Assembly (NCBI GenBank): GCA_964035575.1
Contig: OZ037905.1
Span: 1,079,001-1,143,000, forward strand
Length of the DNA: 64,000 nt
DNA from: Rhynchopus sp. YZ270_cl-10
Taxonomy: Eukaryota > Euglenozoa > Diplonemea > Diplonemida > Diplonemidae
Direction of reading: 5' to 3'
Below the pieces are notes generated by a model. The model was not told where the DNA came from, did no database searches, and was given only the letters and a program-made list of their open reading frames with translations. The position numbers and the translations under genes are program-made. Numbering within the stretch: the stretch's first letter is position 1; each line of letters begins with the position of its first letter. Positions 40,215 to 50,704 of this stretch are shown piece by piece.

Positions 40215-42746
40215 CTACTGGTTCAGAGGGAGAAGCCTGCAGAGGTTGGTGATGGAGGGAATGGATTGAGGGGCGAGGTTCATGGCGGTCATATTGTGCA
40301 TTTGATCGTTGTTAGCGGGCATGGCGATCCCATTTGGGATGTTCATTAACCCTGGTTGAAAGGGGTTGACTGGGTTTGCGAAGACACCTTGGTTAGCTAG
40401 CACGCCACCAAAGTTTGTAAATCCGGAGGTCATAGCTGGCTGTGCCTGCCCCTGATGCATATTCTGTTGCGGAACACCTCCGTTACCTCCGTTCCCATTC
40501 ACACCATTTGACGGGGCTAAATCAAATCCACGTTGTCCTCCCCTCGCAGACGAAACCTTTCTGATGTCCACTGGAGTATCTTTTACAGAAACACTCCATT
40601 TGCTCCGTGAAGCGATTGCCTCTGCGGTGGCCGCATTCTTGAACAAAACGTACCCATACCCCCTGCTGGCACCCGACGTAGGGTCCTTTGGAATATCAGC
40701 ACTCAATACCGGTCCATGCAGGGACATCTCTTCAATCAACGTTACACTATCAACCTCGAGGGGGAGGTTGCCGACAAAGAGCACGCATGGGTCTTGCATA
40801 TTCATATCGGAACCTCCTCCTTGGGTGCTTCCGTTGGAGCGGCCGTTTGATTGAGGCAGACGGACGGTAATGTTTTTGTTGCGAACCAAAGGGTTTGGGA
40901 CGTTCAAAGCGCGAGACGCAGCTTCCGGGTCTTTGAAGGTGATGAACGCATAACCTTTGAGACGTCCTGTGGAGTCCTTCTTCACGTCGACAGAGAGAAC
41001 CTCGCCGCAGAGCGAGAAGGTGCTCATTAAGTCGGCAGCAGTGATCTCTTCAGTCAACCCTCCGACGTAGATTTTGGAGTTGCCCCCAGGGGTTACCCCA
41101 GGAAGGCTTGTTGTGTCTTTGTTGCTTTGCAGCTGTGTGAACATATGACGTTGCTGGTGTGGTGGTGCAACGTTGTTGCCCTGCTGCATCTGTGCATGCT
41201 GTGGTTGTCCATTTTGTCCATTTTGTCCATTTTGCCCACCCAGCTGGCTCAGCTGCGAAAGGTTCACAACACGACCATCCTGATTGGTAAAGGTCGAAGC
41301 AAACGCAGAGAGATTGACCATGCCGTTCTGGTTGTGCGAACCGCTCTGTGATGGGGCATTGTCGGATGGTGCTGGGAGGGGTTGGCGGGAGGCCAGCTGT
41401 GGGTCACCTTTGCGGAGAGTCTCCTGCACTTCAACCTGCTTGCCTTCAATCATGATGCCGACTCCAGCGTTTTCGTCAAGCGCTGCCTGCGCGGCTTTCT
41501 CATTGGCAAAGATGATGAACCCAAACCCACGCGACCTATCGTTGCTGAAGTCTCGTTTGATCTCCGAAAAGGTGACCTCCCCGAAGCGTTCGAACACTGC
41601 CTTCAACTCCTTCTCGGTCAACGTCTGTGGAAGACCTCCGATGAAGACCTTCCTTCTCGGGTCCGGTCCACGCTGCACGCTCTCCAAGGCAGGGTCGCCT
41701 CTCACCATGCTCTCTAAGACTTCAACCTGTTTGCCACAGATCTCGATTGGCGGCGCTTTTCTTGCATTCTCTGCTGCAGAGGATTTGCTGAAGGTCACAA
41801 ACCCAAATCCACGTGAACGTCCATTAGTGTGGTCACGCTTGATTTCAGTCGACGCAATCGCTCCGAAGGTGGAGAAGTACTGAACCAGGTGCTGTTCGGT
41901 GCATTCCTGCGCAAGACCACCCACAAACACTTTGCAACCACTATCCCACCCTGCTGCGCGAGAAGCAGTCAACAAAGACGGATCTCCTGTAGGGACAGCA
42001 AGCTGAACTTCAACCCGTTTCCCATGAATCATCATTGTCTGCACAGAGGCGGCGTTGGCGGCATCGGTGTCTGTTGCGAACATAACAAACCCAAACCCCC
42101 TGGAACGTCCGTTGCGGGAGTCTCTCTTCACCGATACGTCCATGATGTGGCCGTACCGCTGGAAGATCGTTGACAGCTCCTCCTCGTCCACATCGTTCGG
42201 CAGGCCGCCGACGAACACCTTCTTCGCAAGACTTTCTTTGTCACCTCCACCTCCCCCTCCACGTCCTCCTTTACGCTTTGGCTCCAGCGACTCCCCCATG
42301 GGGTACTCATTGTTCTTGGGCAGCAGCGCCGCGGCACGCATTGCAGCTTCGATTGGGATGGTTACCTGCGGAGTTGGGGCAGGGGGTGCAGCGCGCTTCT
42401 CTGCTTCTTCTGCGGCCTTGAGTTTGTCGATCCATTGGTTCTCCCATTCCTGCACTCTTGTCTCGCTTGCGGTGATCCCCGCACGCTTTGCCAGAGAGGA
42501 GCAGACCACCCCTTTCCTTGCAGTTCCCTTGATCGCCTCAAATGATATCTTGCTGCGTTCCAGAAGCTGCTCCAAAGTCACTTCAGGCTCCTCAGCGAAG
42601 GTCGCCTCGGCTGTGTTCCCTTCCGGCAACTCCCCTGCCGCACCCTGCTCGTCATCTGCAGCAAGAGTCGGGGGGCTTGCATCGTCCTCCTCAGGAACGG
42701 ACCCAGCCTTAAGCGAATCTGCGTCTCTTCCGACAATCAGAACCAT
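40215..42746 (-). CDS. Five-RRM RNA-binding protein (Musashi/hnRNP-like)
   Basis: An 843-residue protein without introns. RRM1 is at 176-250, RRM2 at 272-345, RRM3 at 366-442, RRM4 at 558-630 and RRM5 at 654-730. Each has RNP2 (KVFVGGL, KVFIGGL, KIYVGGL, VLFVGNL) and RNP1 (RSRGFGFV in 1-3, LKGYAFI in 4, SRGYGYV in 5). The first three are close copies (SVKRD or EIKRD followed by GRSRGFGF), pointing to internal duplication. Before them is an acidic Ala/Glu-rich region and a Gly run. A GQNGQNGQ and Gln-rich linker separates RRM3 and RRM4, and the C-terminus is Asn/Gly/Met-rich, low complexity. This layout fits an mRNA-binding regulator of stability, translation or splicing. The start is an ATG with an upstream pyrimidine tract. 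Confidence 0.9.
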   Translation of the reverse strand: MVLIVGRDADSLKAGSVPEEDDASPPTLAADDEQGAAGELPEGNTAEATFAEEPEVTLEQLLERSKISFEAIKGTARKGVVCSSLAKRAGITASETRVQEWENQWIDKLKAAEEAEKRAAPPAPTPQVTIPIEAAMRAAALLPKNNEYPMGESLEPKRKGGRGGGGGGDKESLAKKVFVGGLPNDVDEEELSTIFQRYGHIMDVSVKRDSRNGRSRGFGFVMFATDTDAANAASVQTMMIHGKRVEVQLAVPTGDPSLLTASRAAGWDSGCKVFVGGLAQECTEQHLVQYFSTFGAIASTEIKRDHTNGRSRGFGFVTFSKSSAAENARKAPPIEICGKQVEVLESMVRGDPALESVQRGPDPRRKVFIGGLPQTLTEKELKAVFERFGEVTFSEIKRDFSNDRSRGFGFIIFANEKAAQAALDENAGVGIMIEGKQVEVQETLRKGDPQLASRQPLPAPSDNAPSQSGSHNQNGMVNLSAFASTFTNQDGRVVNLSQLSQLGGQNGQNGQNGQPQHAQMQQGNNVAPPHQQRHMFTQLQSNKDTTSLPGVTPGGNSKIYVGGLTEEITAADLMSTFSLCGEVLSVDVKKDSTGRLKGYAFITFKDPEAASRALNVPNPLVRNKNITVRLPQSNGRSNGSTQGGGSDMNMQDPCVLFVGNLPLEVDSVTLIEEMSLHGPVLSADIPKDPTSGASRGYGYVLFKNAATAEAIASRSKWSVSVKDTPVDIRKVSSARGGQRGFDLAPSNGVNGNGGNGGVPQQNMHQGQAQPAMTSGFTNFGGVLANQGVFANPVNPFQPGLMNIPNGIAMPANNDQMHNMTAMNLAPQSIPSITNLCRLLPLNQ

Positions 42747-43502
42747 TATCTATACTTTTGAGTGTTTTTGGAGGGAAAAAAAGAGCGGTTTTTTTTCAGG
42801 AAAAAACTAAAGGCTTCTACTATACAACTTTTAGCTAAAAAAAGACTACGGGAAAAAAAAGGGGGAAAAAAACAAGAGAATATCCCTGAAGAGGTGTGTG
42901 TGAAGAGAGGGGAGAGAGAGAGAGGGAGGAGGTTTGAATGAATAATTAATTTGTAAAAAAAATTTGGGGGTTCTTTTTGTATTGTTGGTGTTGCTGTCTT
43001 TTTTCTTTTTTTCTTTTTTTTTTTCTTACGTTGTGGGGGGGAAAACGCACCCCCTTGAGTAGCAAGCGCATCTCACTACAATGGATTTGCGGATGGTGCT
43101 GTTTTGTTTGCCTTTTTCTTCTTTTTCTTTTTTTTTTGCATCCAAAGCATTTGTGGACTGCTCTGCTCTGCGCAAAATTAATTCAGCCCTAGTTTTCCCG
43201 GGCTTACCGCCCAAAATTTTCCAACGCTGATTGTGGTATACATAAAAAGACTGCATCATCCGACCTTCTCTCCTTTTCAAAAAAGCCTCCTTCTTCACCA
43301 ATTCCCTACGGGATCTCCATACACTGCAAAATCTGTCACTTTGCTTTCTACACTATATTTCTTTTTGCCCCTACTTCTCAGGATTCATTTTTTTCACTGT
43401 AGGGTATTCTAATTAATATTAGATAGGCTGGGGAAAAAAGGAACGCAAAAAAGAAAAAAGAAATCATGGAGAGATGAGTATCCTGCACATCTTTTACAGA
43501 AA

Positions 43503-43542
43503 ACTTGAAAGATGAATGTGCCTCTCGTGCACAACACATCTT
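43503..43542 (+). repeat. Type B hairpin
   Basis: ACTTGAAAGATGAATGTGCC then TCTCGTGCACAACACATCTT. Full form with the lead. Confidence 0.7.
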
Positions 43543-43838
43543 CTTTTTTTAAAAAAATGGTAGTCGAAGGGTGATTTGCAATACAAAGCCCTCTTGTGAC
43601 AGTGTGCCGAAACAAAAAACAAACAAAAAAAAAAAAAACACAAAAAACAAAAAAAAACAGACGTTTGTATCCAGAGACCAATACGACTGTGCGAAAAAAA
43701 CGTGGAAACGGTAAATTTGGTCCTGACGAACAATAATCTAACGGCGACAGCAGGGAGGGGGGAGGGAAGGACAGGGAGAGGGACGTTGCAAGAGTGTTCC
43801 ATGACAATAAGGGGGGGAATCGGTAGTTTCAAAAAAAA

Positions 43839-43888
43839 GTGAAGTTGATAGTGCAAACGCCTCTGGGACACAGGCACTGACACTCCGC
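43839..43888 (+). repeat. Type C hairpin
   Basis: GTGAAGTTGATAGTGCAAAC then GCCTCTGGGACACAGGCACT and GACACTCCGC. Nearly identical to 54106-54155. Confidence 0.65.
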
Positions 43889-43913
43889 GGGGGGGGGGGG
43901 GGGGGGGAAATGG

Positions 43914-43976
43914 TAGTTATTAATGCAGGCACACCTCCGACTGACCCACTGTACGATGCCAGCCCCGGATGAAAGA
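43914..43976 (+). repeat. Type D hairpin
   Basis: AGTTATTAATGCAGGCACAC then CTCCGACTGACCCACTGTAC and GATGCCAGCCCCGG. Confidence 0.65.
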
Positions 43977-43987
43977 AGAAAATAAAA

Positions 43988-44029
43988 GTTTATAGATGAC
44001 CCCTAAGCCTCTCGTTGCTTAGTCACCTT
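43988..44029 (+). repeat. Type A hairpin
   Basis: GTTTATAGATGACCCCTAAG then CCTCTCGTTGCTTAGTCACC. Confidence 0.7.
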
Positions 44030-44045
44030 AATCACGAAGAAAATG

Positions 44046-44092
44046 TTAGTAAGATGAACCTATGTCCTGCATGCTCCTCGTTTAGTCATCTT
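44046..44092 (+). repeat. Type A hairpin, longer loop
   Basis: GTAAGATGAACCTATGTCCT then GCATGCTCCTCGTTTAGTCA and TCTT. It has an extra GCATGC step in the loop. Confidence 0.55.
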
Positions 44093-44331
44093 GAAAAAAA
44101 GACAATGATTTAAAGCACTGCTGCCCACAAAGAACAAAACAGCAACCCCCAAAAAAAAAAAAAAAATGTTGCGAATTTCAACGAGAAAGATACTCTATCT
44201 AGCAAGGAAAATGGTGATTCCGTTCTCAAAAAAATTATAAAATAAAAACTTCGTCGCGCCACAATTGTTTGGTTGCCCTTAAAAGGGCATTAGATGTCTC
44301 CTCACAAAACAAAGAGAAGCTTTTTTAAAAA

Positions 44332-44382
44332 GTGAAATCATTAATGCAGGCACTTCCAACGATGCCAGCTTGATGAAAGCAC
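44332..44382 (+). repeat. Type D hairpin, short loop
   Basis: GTGAAATCATTAATGCAGGC then ACTTCCAACGATGCCAGC. The CCGACTGACCC part of the loop is missing. Confidence 0.55.
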
Positions 44383-44506
44383 AAAAAAAAAACCCCACAC
44401 AATACGCAATACGCCTCACCGGACACACCGGTGGGCACAAAGCCACCGATTCTCAGGGGGGGTGTTATCGAACCCTAGAGGGTATTAAAGAAAGAAATTT
44501 TTTTGT

Positions 44507-44540
44507 AAGATGAATGTGCCTCTCTGAGCGCACATATCTC
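44507..44540 (+). repeat. Type B hairpin
   Basis: AAGATGAATGTGCCTCTCTG then AGCGCACATATCT. Confidence 0.6.
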
Positions 44541-44813
44541 AAAGACAGCTTGAAGTACGCTTTGTACACATTTTTTCAAAAAAGAAAAGAAAAAAAAAAA
44601 ATGGGGAAAAAAAAACTTTGCGGAACAAAAAGTCAGGAGAATCGAAACGAAACAAAAATCATGCCTGTTTCGGTATTTCATTGCAGCCAAGTTTTTAAAG
44701 ACAGAAACGGAATGGGGGGTGGGAGAGGAGGGGGTAGAACAAAAAATCTCGCACAAACGTTCATGGGCGGGAGGGGAAAGGGAAATTGGGTATTTGTTGA
44801 TGTCTCCTTTTTT

Positions 44814-44882
44814 GTGTCGACAATCGCCTAAGAACCCACTTGGGGCTAATAGGGTCTGTACTCAATGTTGGCCGAAGCCTTT
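44814..44882 (+). repeat. Type H repeat
   Basis: TGTCGACAATCGCCTAAGAA then GGGTCTGTACTCAATGTTGG and CCGAAGCC. Confidence 0.55.
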
Positions 44883-45008
44883 GTACTACGGAAGGTATAT
44901 TTTTTTTTTTGTCATTGCACCGAATCGGTGCGAAAGCACACAATTCGTCACAACATAGTACACCAACCAACCGGTGGTATTTTACCTTGCTTTGTGAAAG
45001 AAATGTAA

Positions 45009-45070
45009 ATTATTGATGCAGGCACTTCCGGTGACTCACACAATACAATGATGACAGCAGATGAAAGCAC
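45009..45070 (+). repeat. Type D hairpin
   Basis: ATTATTGATGCAGGCACTTC then CGGTGACTCACACAATAC and GATGAAAGCAC. Confidence 0.55.
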
Positions 45071-45725
45071 ACTACCTGAAGTATTGCGCTTAGTTGGATC
45101 ACCTTTAAAAATAAAACTCTTCCTTTTTTAGATAGATATTCAGTAAAAAGAAACGAAAACAAGGAAAAAAAGAGAGAAAGTTTTTTCGTTGATCGCTCGA
45201 ATTAGTGTCCCTGAGTGAATGAATCTGGGGAGTAATTCGGCAAGCACTATCTAAAAACAGAGTTTTATTTTTATATGACGATTCTCGTATATTCAAAAAA
45301 AAAAAATGATTAGATAGACCACGATCACGGGATAGCAACTACAATTTTTTTTCTTACCTTTTTTTAAGAAAAAATACGACATCGCCTCTTCAATATTAAT
45401 AAAAATAAAGCCGTTGTAAGATATGTGTGCCTAGCTACACACACACACACATAAGTGGGCCATACTCCGTTCAGGCGTTACCCACTCTAAACCCGTTATC
45501 AAACACACATACATATATTTCAACCCCCTTGAAGAAGCAGAGAAGCTGGAAGTGCAAGAAACAAAGAAGAGAAACCCCAAACCACCCCCCCGTAATATAA
45601 AATAAAATAAAATCTACTGTCCACGTTACCTTTTATGAAACACACACACAACCCACACACCAGAGAAAAAGTGACAAAAGGAAAGTCTATTGTATCCTCT
45701 CTGGCCTAAACTCCTATACATTATA

Positions 45726-45835
45726 CACTGTAATCGTAAAAAGTATCGACCGTACTAATGTTCGACCTTTTCGCAATTTTTTTTCTGGAAGTTCGACCTT
45801 TTTTTTACGGTCGAATATTTTTTACGATTACGGTG
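45726..45835. mobile_element. Palindromic miniature element
   Basis: CACTGTAATCGTAAAAAGTA at the left and TTTTTTACGATTACGGTG at the right are near-perfect inverses; GTTCGACCTTTT units fill the centre. Confidence 0.6.
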
Positions 45836-45871
45836 CACTCCCCATAGCGTCTTTTTTTTCACTCCACTTTA

Positions 45872-46316
45872 CTGGGGGGGGTCGAATAAAGCACGTACGT
45901 GTTTTATTAGGCGCCCCTACACTTCAGATCCTGAGGTTTAAAAAAAAAAAAAAGTTCGAAAAGGCGAATAAAGCACGTACGTGCTTTATTCGCCTTTTTG
46001 AACTTTTTGGAAAGTTTTTCCAGTCACAATTTTTTTTCGATTTTTTTTTCGCCCAAGAGGTGATTTTGCTGCATTTCCGAGCCAATCCCGGCTTGTGGTG
46101 GGGGATATACGGAAAAATGGACAAAATTTCAGCGACTTAAATTTTCACAAAATACGAACTACCTTGTCACAACACAGGAAAAGTTCAAAAAGTCGAATAA
46201 AACACGTACGTGCTTTATTCGACGCAAAAAAAAGCAAAAAACCCATTTTTCAAATGCGTGCTTTATTCGACGTACGTGCTTTATTCGAATTACCTCGTTT
46301 ATTCGGCCCCCCCCAG
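45872..46316. mobile_element. TA-flanked miniature element, CTGGGGGGGG ends
   Basis: Starts CTGGGGGGGGTCGAATAAA and ends, inverted, CTGGGGGGGGCCGAATAAA, with TA on each outer side (45870-45871, 46317-46318). Inside are several GCACGTACGTGC palindromes flanked by CGAATAAA and TTTATTCG. This fits a Tc1/mariner-type miniature element. Confidence 0.75.
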
Positions 46317-46461
46317 TAATGCAACACCAACAAAAAAAAAGGACAGGAGCCTGCCTCACCCCTTATAGGCTAGGATGCGTACAGACGGTGCATCCCAGCA
46401 TGGCAGACAACTGAACAAATACTGTATTTTCCCCCCTCCTTTTTTTTGGTTTTTTTTTTTT

Positions 46462-46510
46462 GAAAAAAACTCGGTTGGATTAGTGTAGACACCCGAGGAT
46501 GTGCTCTGCC
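46462..46510 (+). repeat. Type F repeat
   Basis: GAAAAAAACTCGGTTGGATT then AGTGTAGACACCCGAGGATG. Confidence 0.6.
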
Positions 46511-46630
46511 TTTTTTGTTGTCTGAAAAACGGTCAACCATCGTACAGAATAGTCAGTCTATATTTCTCCCCCTTTTTCCCCCTTTTTCTTTTTCTTGCTG
46601 CAGTCATACCTTTTTTTGTTGTTTTTTTTT

Positions 46631-46678
46631 GAAAACTTGGTTGTATTAGTGTAGACACCCGAGGATGAACTTCACTAT
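46631..46678 (+). repeat. Type F repeat
   Basis: GAAAACTTGGTTGTATTAGT then GTAGACACCCGAGGATGAAC and TTCACTA. Confidence 0.65.
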
Positions 46679-46836
46679 GTTTTTTCTTTGATAATTTCAG
46701 CTACCACAGACAGGCTTCGCTATTAAAAAAAAAATATGAAAAAAAGTTTTTCAAGGCTATGCCTCAGGAAGAGGAGAGCTAAGAAGCGGTTTTGCCTGTC
46801 TTTTTTTTGCACATCTCGCACTTCACCCAATCTAGT

Positions 46837-49027
46837 CTAGTACTCACCCCTTTGCCAACCATCTGCGTCATCTTCCTCCTCCTTCTCTGTTGAGGATTCG
46901 TCACCACCATCAAACTCCTCAACAGGCGGGTCCTGTGTAAAAAGAAAAAAAGTAAAAGAATTTTCATCATAATATTATGCAATCAATAAATTGATAGTAT
47001 AGGGTGAGGGATCAAAAATGTTCCCATATTTCTTAGAAGTTGAAGGTGAAAACGCCGTTCATCGGCGGACGCAGGCTGGTTCGCTTGGCTATCGAACCCC
47101 AGAACTTCATTGGTATGCGCACAGTTTACCACGAAAGAAAAGTTGATAAGACGAATCAAAAAACCTCCTTTATCCTAAGCCTCTCGTACCTAGCTACCTA
47201 CCTTTAAAAAAGAAAAGTTTGTAAGATGATCCTAAGCCTCTCGTGTTTAGTCTGATTAGATTACTTAATGTTTTGAACATTGGTGTTTCTCTCGTGTTTA
47301 GTCACCTTCAAAATGGATTTGATGCAAATGAAAACTGAGGTATGCAAACATTAAATAAAACACAGCTGCGTTTCACAGGGTTCTGGTTTTGGTTGAGACT
47401 TGGGATAGCCACGCTTTTCAAAGGCTTACAACAAACTACATACCTCGTCCTCATCATCCGACTCGTACGGTGCAGGGCACGTCTGGAAGGTGTAGGGCTC
47501 CTCGAGTTCCTTCTGCAACATGAGCACGATCTGCCTGAACTCAGACCTATGCTTGTGGTTGAATGCCAGACACTTCTTCGTCTTCGTATGCAACGACGGG
47601 GGGATGATCTCCCCCCCTATTTTCATTGGCAGCACCGGGCGGGCGGTGCCCTTTCTGATACGCTTTGCCCACCGGTTTTCCTCTTCCTCCGGCACATCGT
47701 CGAAGGGGACACGTGTCGTCATGATTTCAATGATCATGACACCAAAGGAGTATACGTCAGAAGCGTTCTTGAAGGGCTTCCCTGCCCACACCTCTGGAGC
47801 GACAAAGGCGAAGGTACCTGACGCATCCGCAGAGGCTTTGTGGTCCGCATCGATAGCATGTGTAGGGGGGGTCATGAACTGTCTGTCCTCCAACTCCCCG
47901 AGAGGTGGTTTGGGTGCAAAGGAGGCAGGGGTGGTGTTGCTGTTGGTGGTCGCGAAAATGCTGCTTTCGTCTTTCTTCGGAGTTGCAAATCCAATCGGGC
48001 TCCCTGAGTCCGGCGACCCTGCAGGACCCCCCTGTGGTGTGGTGGGTATCCTGAAATTAGAGAGACCAAAGTCCGCAATCTTCATCGTATCGCCAGAGAC
48101 AAAGACGTTTGAGGCCTTCAGATCCCGGTGGTGGATTTTCTTGTGATGAAGAAACGCCATGCCTTTGGCAACCTGGATTAGCCAATCCAGCTTTCTTGCC
48201 CAGGTTACTTCAAAGCGTGCTCCGCGGGCGACATCGCGAACCACCTTTCTTAATGACCCTTTCGCGCAAAATTCGGTGACAATAGCAAGCTTGCCATCAG
48301 TGAAAACAGACCCAAGCAAGGCAAGGATGTTTGGGTGTCGCAGATGGGTCATAATCTCGATTTCCTTCTTCCAGTCCTCCACTTCGTCCTTCGCCGGTTT
48401 GTGGTCGCCAAGCATCACCTTCACTGCGACTTCCGTTGCCTGAAAATCCCCTAGGTATACCACACCAAAACCACCCTGCCCCAACACCTTTGAAGTGTTG
48501 ATTGACACATCCTTTGGGTTAATGTTGAATTGCCCTATGCTATTTGAGGATGCAGTGTGCTTGATCATGCCCTTTGCGACGACTGAACCACACTTTGGGC
48601 ACATCTCCAATCCTTTCAAGGACCCATTTCTATTCTTCTTATGAGGCAGCGGGGAGGGCGAGGCATGGTGCGAATACGCTTTAGGTGTGCGTGCCTGGGC
48701 ACGATCCTGAAGACGTTCCCTTGGAGGCTGTAGCGTGTTCACCTCCATCGTGTTTGAGCGATGATATTCAGGTGAAGGAAGATGCAATCTGAGAGGCGAT
48801 TTCCCCGGCTTCCGTCCATTTGGTGTAGGCCGTGATGATGGTCCAGTCCCCGGTGTAGCTTTGAGTGTAGATTCCGAGGGGATCCGCTTCTCCGGTACCG
48901 ACGCCCTCCGCACAGCGGCGCTGGGTACCGGGGGCTTGCGTTTCACCACCCCTGCGCCAACCCCGGTTCCAGCCCCAGCCCCGGCACCCCCGCGAGTGCT
49001 CGGCTTCTTCTTCTCACGCTTATCCAT
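46837..49027 (-). CDS. TKL-like protein kinase, at least two exons
   Basis: Exon 1 (49027-47444) starts at the ATG of MDKREKKK; the frame goes four codons further but begins with GTG. Numbered from four residues earlier, the basic Ser/Pro-rich N-terminus ends in a lone CPKCG pair (147-151), and the kinase domain runs from about 180 to 515: LGQGGFGVVYLG (186-197), VAVKV with the ATP lysine (207), HRDLKASN (304-311), DFG (323-325), APE (414-416). All key catalytic residues are present. Between DFG and APE there is an insert of about 60 residues, rich in Pro, Ser and Thr. Exon 1 ends DDEDE at a GAG|GTATGT donor. A TACACAG acceptor leads to 46932-46837, in frame, encoding a second acidic stretch to a stop. 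A further tiny intron is possible. It is probably a cytosolic Ser/Thr kinase. Confidence 0.8.
47035..47080 (+). repeat. Type C hairpin in kinase intron
   Basis: GAAGTTGAAGGTGAAAACGC then CGTTCATCGGCGGACGCAGG. The CCTC box is lost in this copy. Confidence 0.55.
47142..47214 (+). repeat. Type A hairpin, extended, in kinase intron
   Basis: GTTGATAAGACGAATCAAAA then TATCCTAAGCCTCTCGTACC and TAGCTACC. Confidence 0.5.
47216..47309 (+). repeat. Type A hairpin plus half copy, in kinase intron
   Basis: GTAAGATGATCCTAAGCCTC then TCGTGTTTAGTC; about 30 nt later CTCTCGTGTTTAGTCACCTT repeats the 3' half. Confidence 0.6.
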
Positions 49028-49192
49028 GGAAACCGCCACCTTAAAAAAACCCCCCCAAAATAATCTAAAAAAATAAAGCTTCTTTTGTGTATCTCTAGGG
49101 TGAGGGGAGGGGTTGGATTGTTTGGTGTGTTGGAAGGTATTATGGTAATGTGACCCAGAGATTGAAGAGAGTTGTGGGTAAAATAGAGAAAC

Positions 49193-49234
49193 GTTTATAA
49201 GATGACCCTAAGCCTCTCGTTGCTTAGTCACCTT
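49193..49234 (+). repeat. Type A hairpin
   Basis: GTTTATAAGATGACCCTAAG then CCTCTCGTTGCTTAGTCACC. It lies just upstream of the kinase start. Confidence 0.7.
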
Positions 49235-49439
49235 GTAAAATAGAAGTTGTGAATGGTGTAGCTTGCGCCCCAAAAAATGTAGTTAAAATAATGTAGATTA
49301 AAAGTACATCAAAAGTTGGGCAACATGCTACACCATGGAAAGTTTTTTAAAAACTTTCATGTCGGTATAGACAAGAAGCAGTCGGTAATACAACTTCGAG
49401 CCACGTTTTTTTGTAACAATGGTGCACCTGAAAACCCCA

Positions 49440-49545
49440 TTTTGCGTACTTGTTGCGCACTTTGTGCACGAAAAAAAAAATACAGGAATACCCTATATTG
49501 CGTACTTGTTGCGTACTTAGTGCGTAGGTGTTGCGTACTTGGTAT
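49440..49545 (+). repeat. TTGCGTACTT short repeats
   Basis: Six or so units such as TTGCGTACTTGTTGCGTACT and TAGTGCGTA, related to 4886-4925. Confidence 0.55.
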
Positions 49546-50144
49546 TTTTTATTTCAGGAGCACCAAACAAGGGGGGTTTTTTTTTTGAAAAGCTTTTCCA
49601 TCCAAAGTTTTTCAAAGTACAAAACGTGAAAAAAATCCGGCGACTCTCCTGGCTTCTTCACGAATAGGTTCTACCATGTCAAGAGGAAGAAAATCAATTG
49701 GAAAGAGAGAGAAATAGAAACTTAACACTCAGCACACGATAAAAACCTATGGGAGAAAGGTTGTGGTGAAACGCACATACACCTCGACCTGTTTGGCGAG
49801 GAGGTGGCTCTGCAGCGCGGTTCGTCCCTAGAACCGCAACGGTGTGTTCAAAATGCTTTGTTTTTATTTCCTCCTTCATGAAGTGGCAAAAGAGAAAAAA
49901 ATGGGGGGAAAGGGTGGGCGGGCTGGCTAGCAGTGGTTTGCATGGTTATTTTTTTAGAGTTTTGTTTCGCTTCGAATAATGAAGCACGTTTTTTTTGTAT
50001 TTTTTTTATATAAATATTTTGCGTTTTTTTTTTAAAGTTATCACTCCCGATATTTTTGTTAAGGTTATTTTCTTTTTTACGCCATCATCAGAGGATGGCG
50101 GACATCACTGTGGGACGGCACACCTCTGATAATGTCTTTTTTTT

Positions 50145-50190
50145 GAAAACTTGGTTGTTTTAGTGTAGACACCCGAAGATGAACTCCACT
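50145..50190 (+). repeat. Type F repeat
   Basis: GAAAACTTGGTTGTTTTAGT then GTAGACACCCGAAGATGAAC, nearly identical to 39645-39694. Confidence 0.65.
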
Positions 50191-50210
50191 TTTTTTTTTA
50201 TCTTTTTTTT

Positions 50211-50255
50211 GAAAGCTTGGTTGTATCAGTGTAGGTACCCAAGGACCTCCACTAT
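50211..50255 (+). repeat. Type F repeat
   Basis: GAAAGCTTGGTTGTATCAGT then GTAGGTACCCAAGGACCTCC. Directly follows another copy, so the two form a tandem pair. Confidence 0.6.
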
Positions 50256-50528
50256 CTACACGTTTTTTTTTTTTTCCTTTTTTTTTTTCTTTTTTTGGCA
50301 AACAGATACGAGGATGTTATGCACATTATTTTTCAATGAATATGTTTTTGGATACAGAGGCAAAAGGGAGCAATAAACGCTTCCCAGATTTAGGGGATTT
50401 TTTTTTTCCCCCTTCATTTATTTTCTTTTTTGCCAATGACTTTCCCCTTTCCCCACCTCCTTCCCTCCCTTTCCTTAGTATGAATCTGAAGAGGTTGCAA
50501 AATTCATAGGGGGGAAAGAAAGAAAGAA

Positions 50529-50572
50529 ACGTTTATAAGATGACCCTAAGCCTCTCATACTTAGTCACCTTT
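50529..50572 (+). repeat. Type A hairpin
   Basis: CGTTTATAAGATGACCCTAA then GCCTCTCATACTTAGTCACC. Confidence 0.65.
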
Positions 50573-50609
50573 GATCACAAAAAAACACTCCCACAAAAAA
50601 AATTTTTTT

Positions 50610-50640
50610 TGTAAGATGAATGTGTCTCTCGTACACATCA
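50610..50640 (+). repeat. Type B hairpin
   Basis: GTAAGATGAATGTGTCTCTC then GTACACATC. TGTGT/TACACA-type pairing with a changed base. Confidence 0.6.
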
Positions 50641-50704
50641 AAAAAAAAAGGGGGGGGCTTTTGTTTGTTCTCGCAAAAGACTGAGAACGTTTTTTCGAGT
50701 TGCT

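Larger units (their letters stand above)
42747..46836. other. Gene-free spacer
   Basis: Rich in hairpin repeats of types A, B, C, D, F and H, with a TA-flanked miniature element and a palindrome. No gene supported. Confidence 0.6.
46933..47443 (-). other. Predicted GT-AG intron (511 nt)
   Basis: Donor GAG|GTATGT, acceptor TTTTTACACAG, phase 0. It contains type A and type C hairpins, so these repeats also sit inside introns. Confidence 0.6.
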
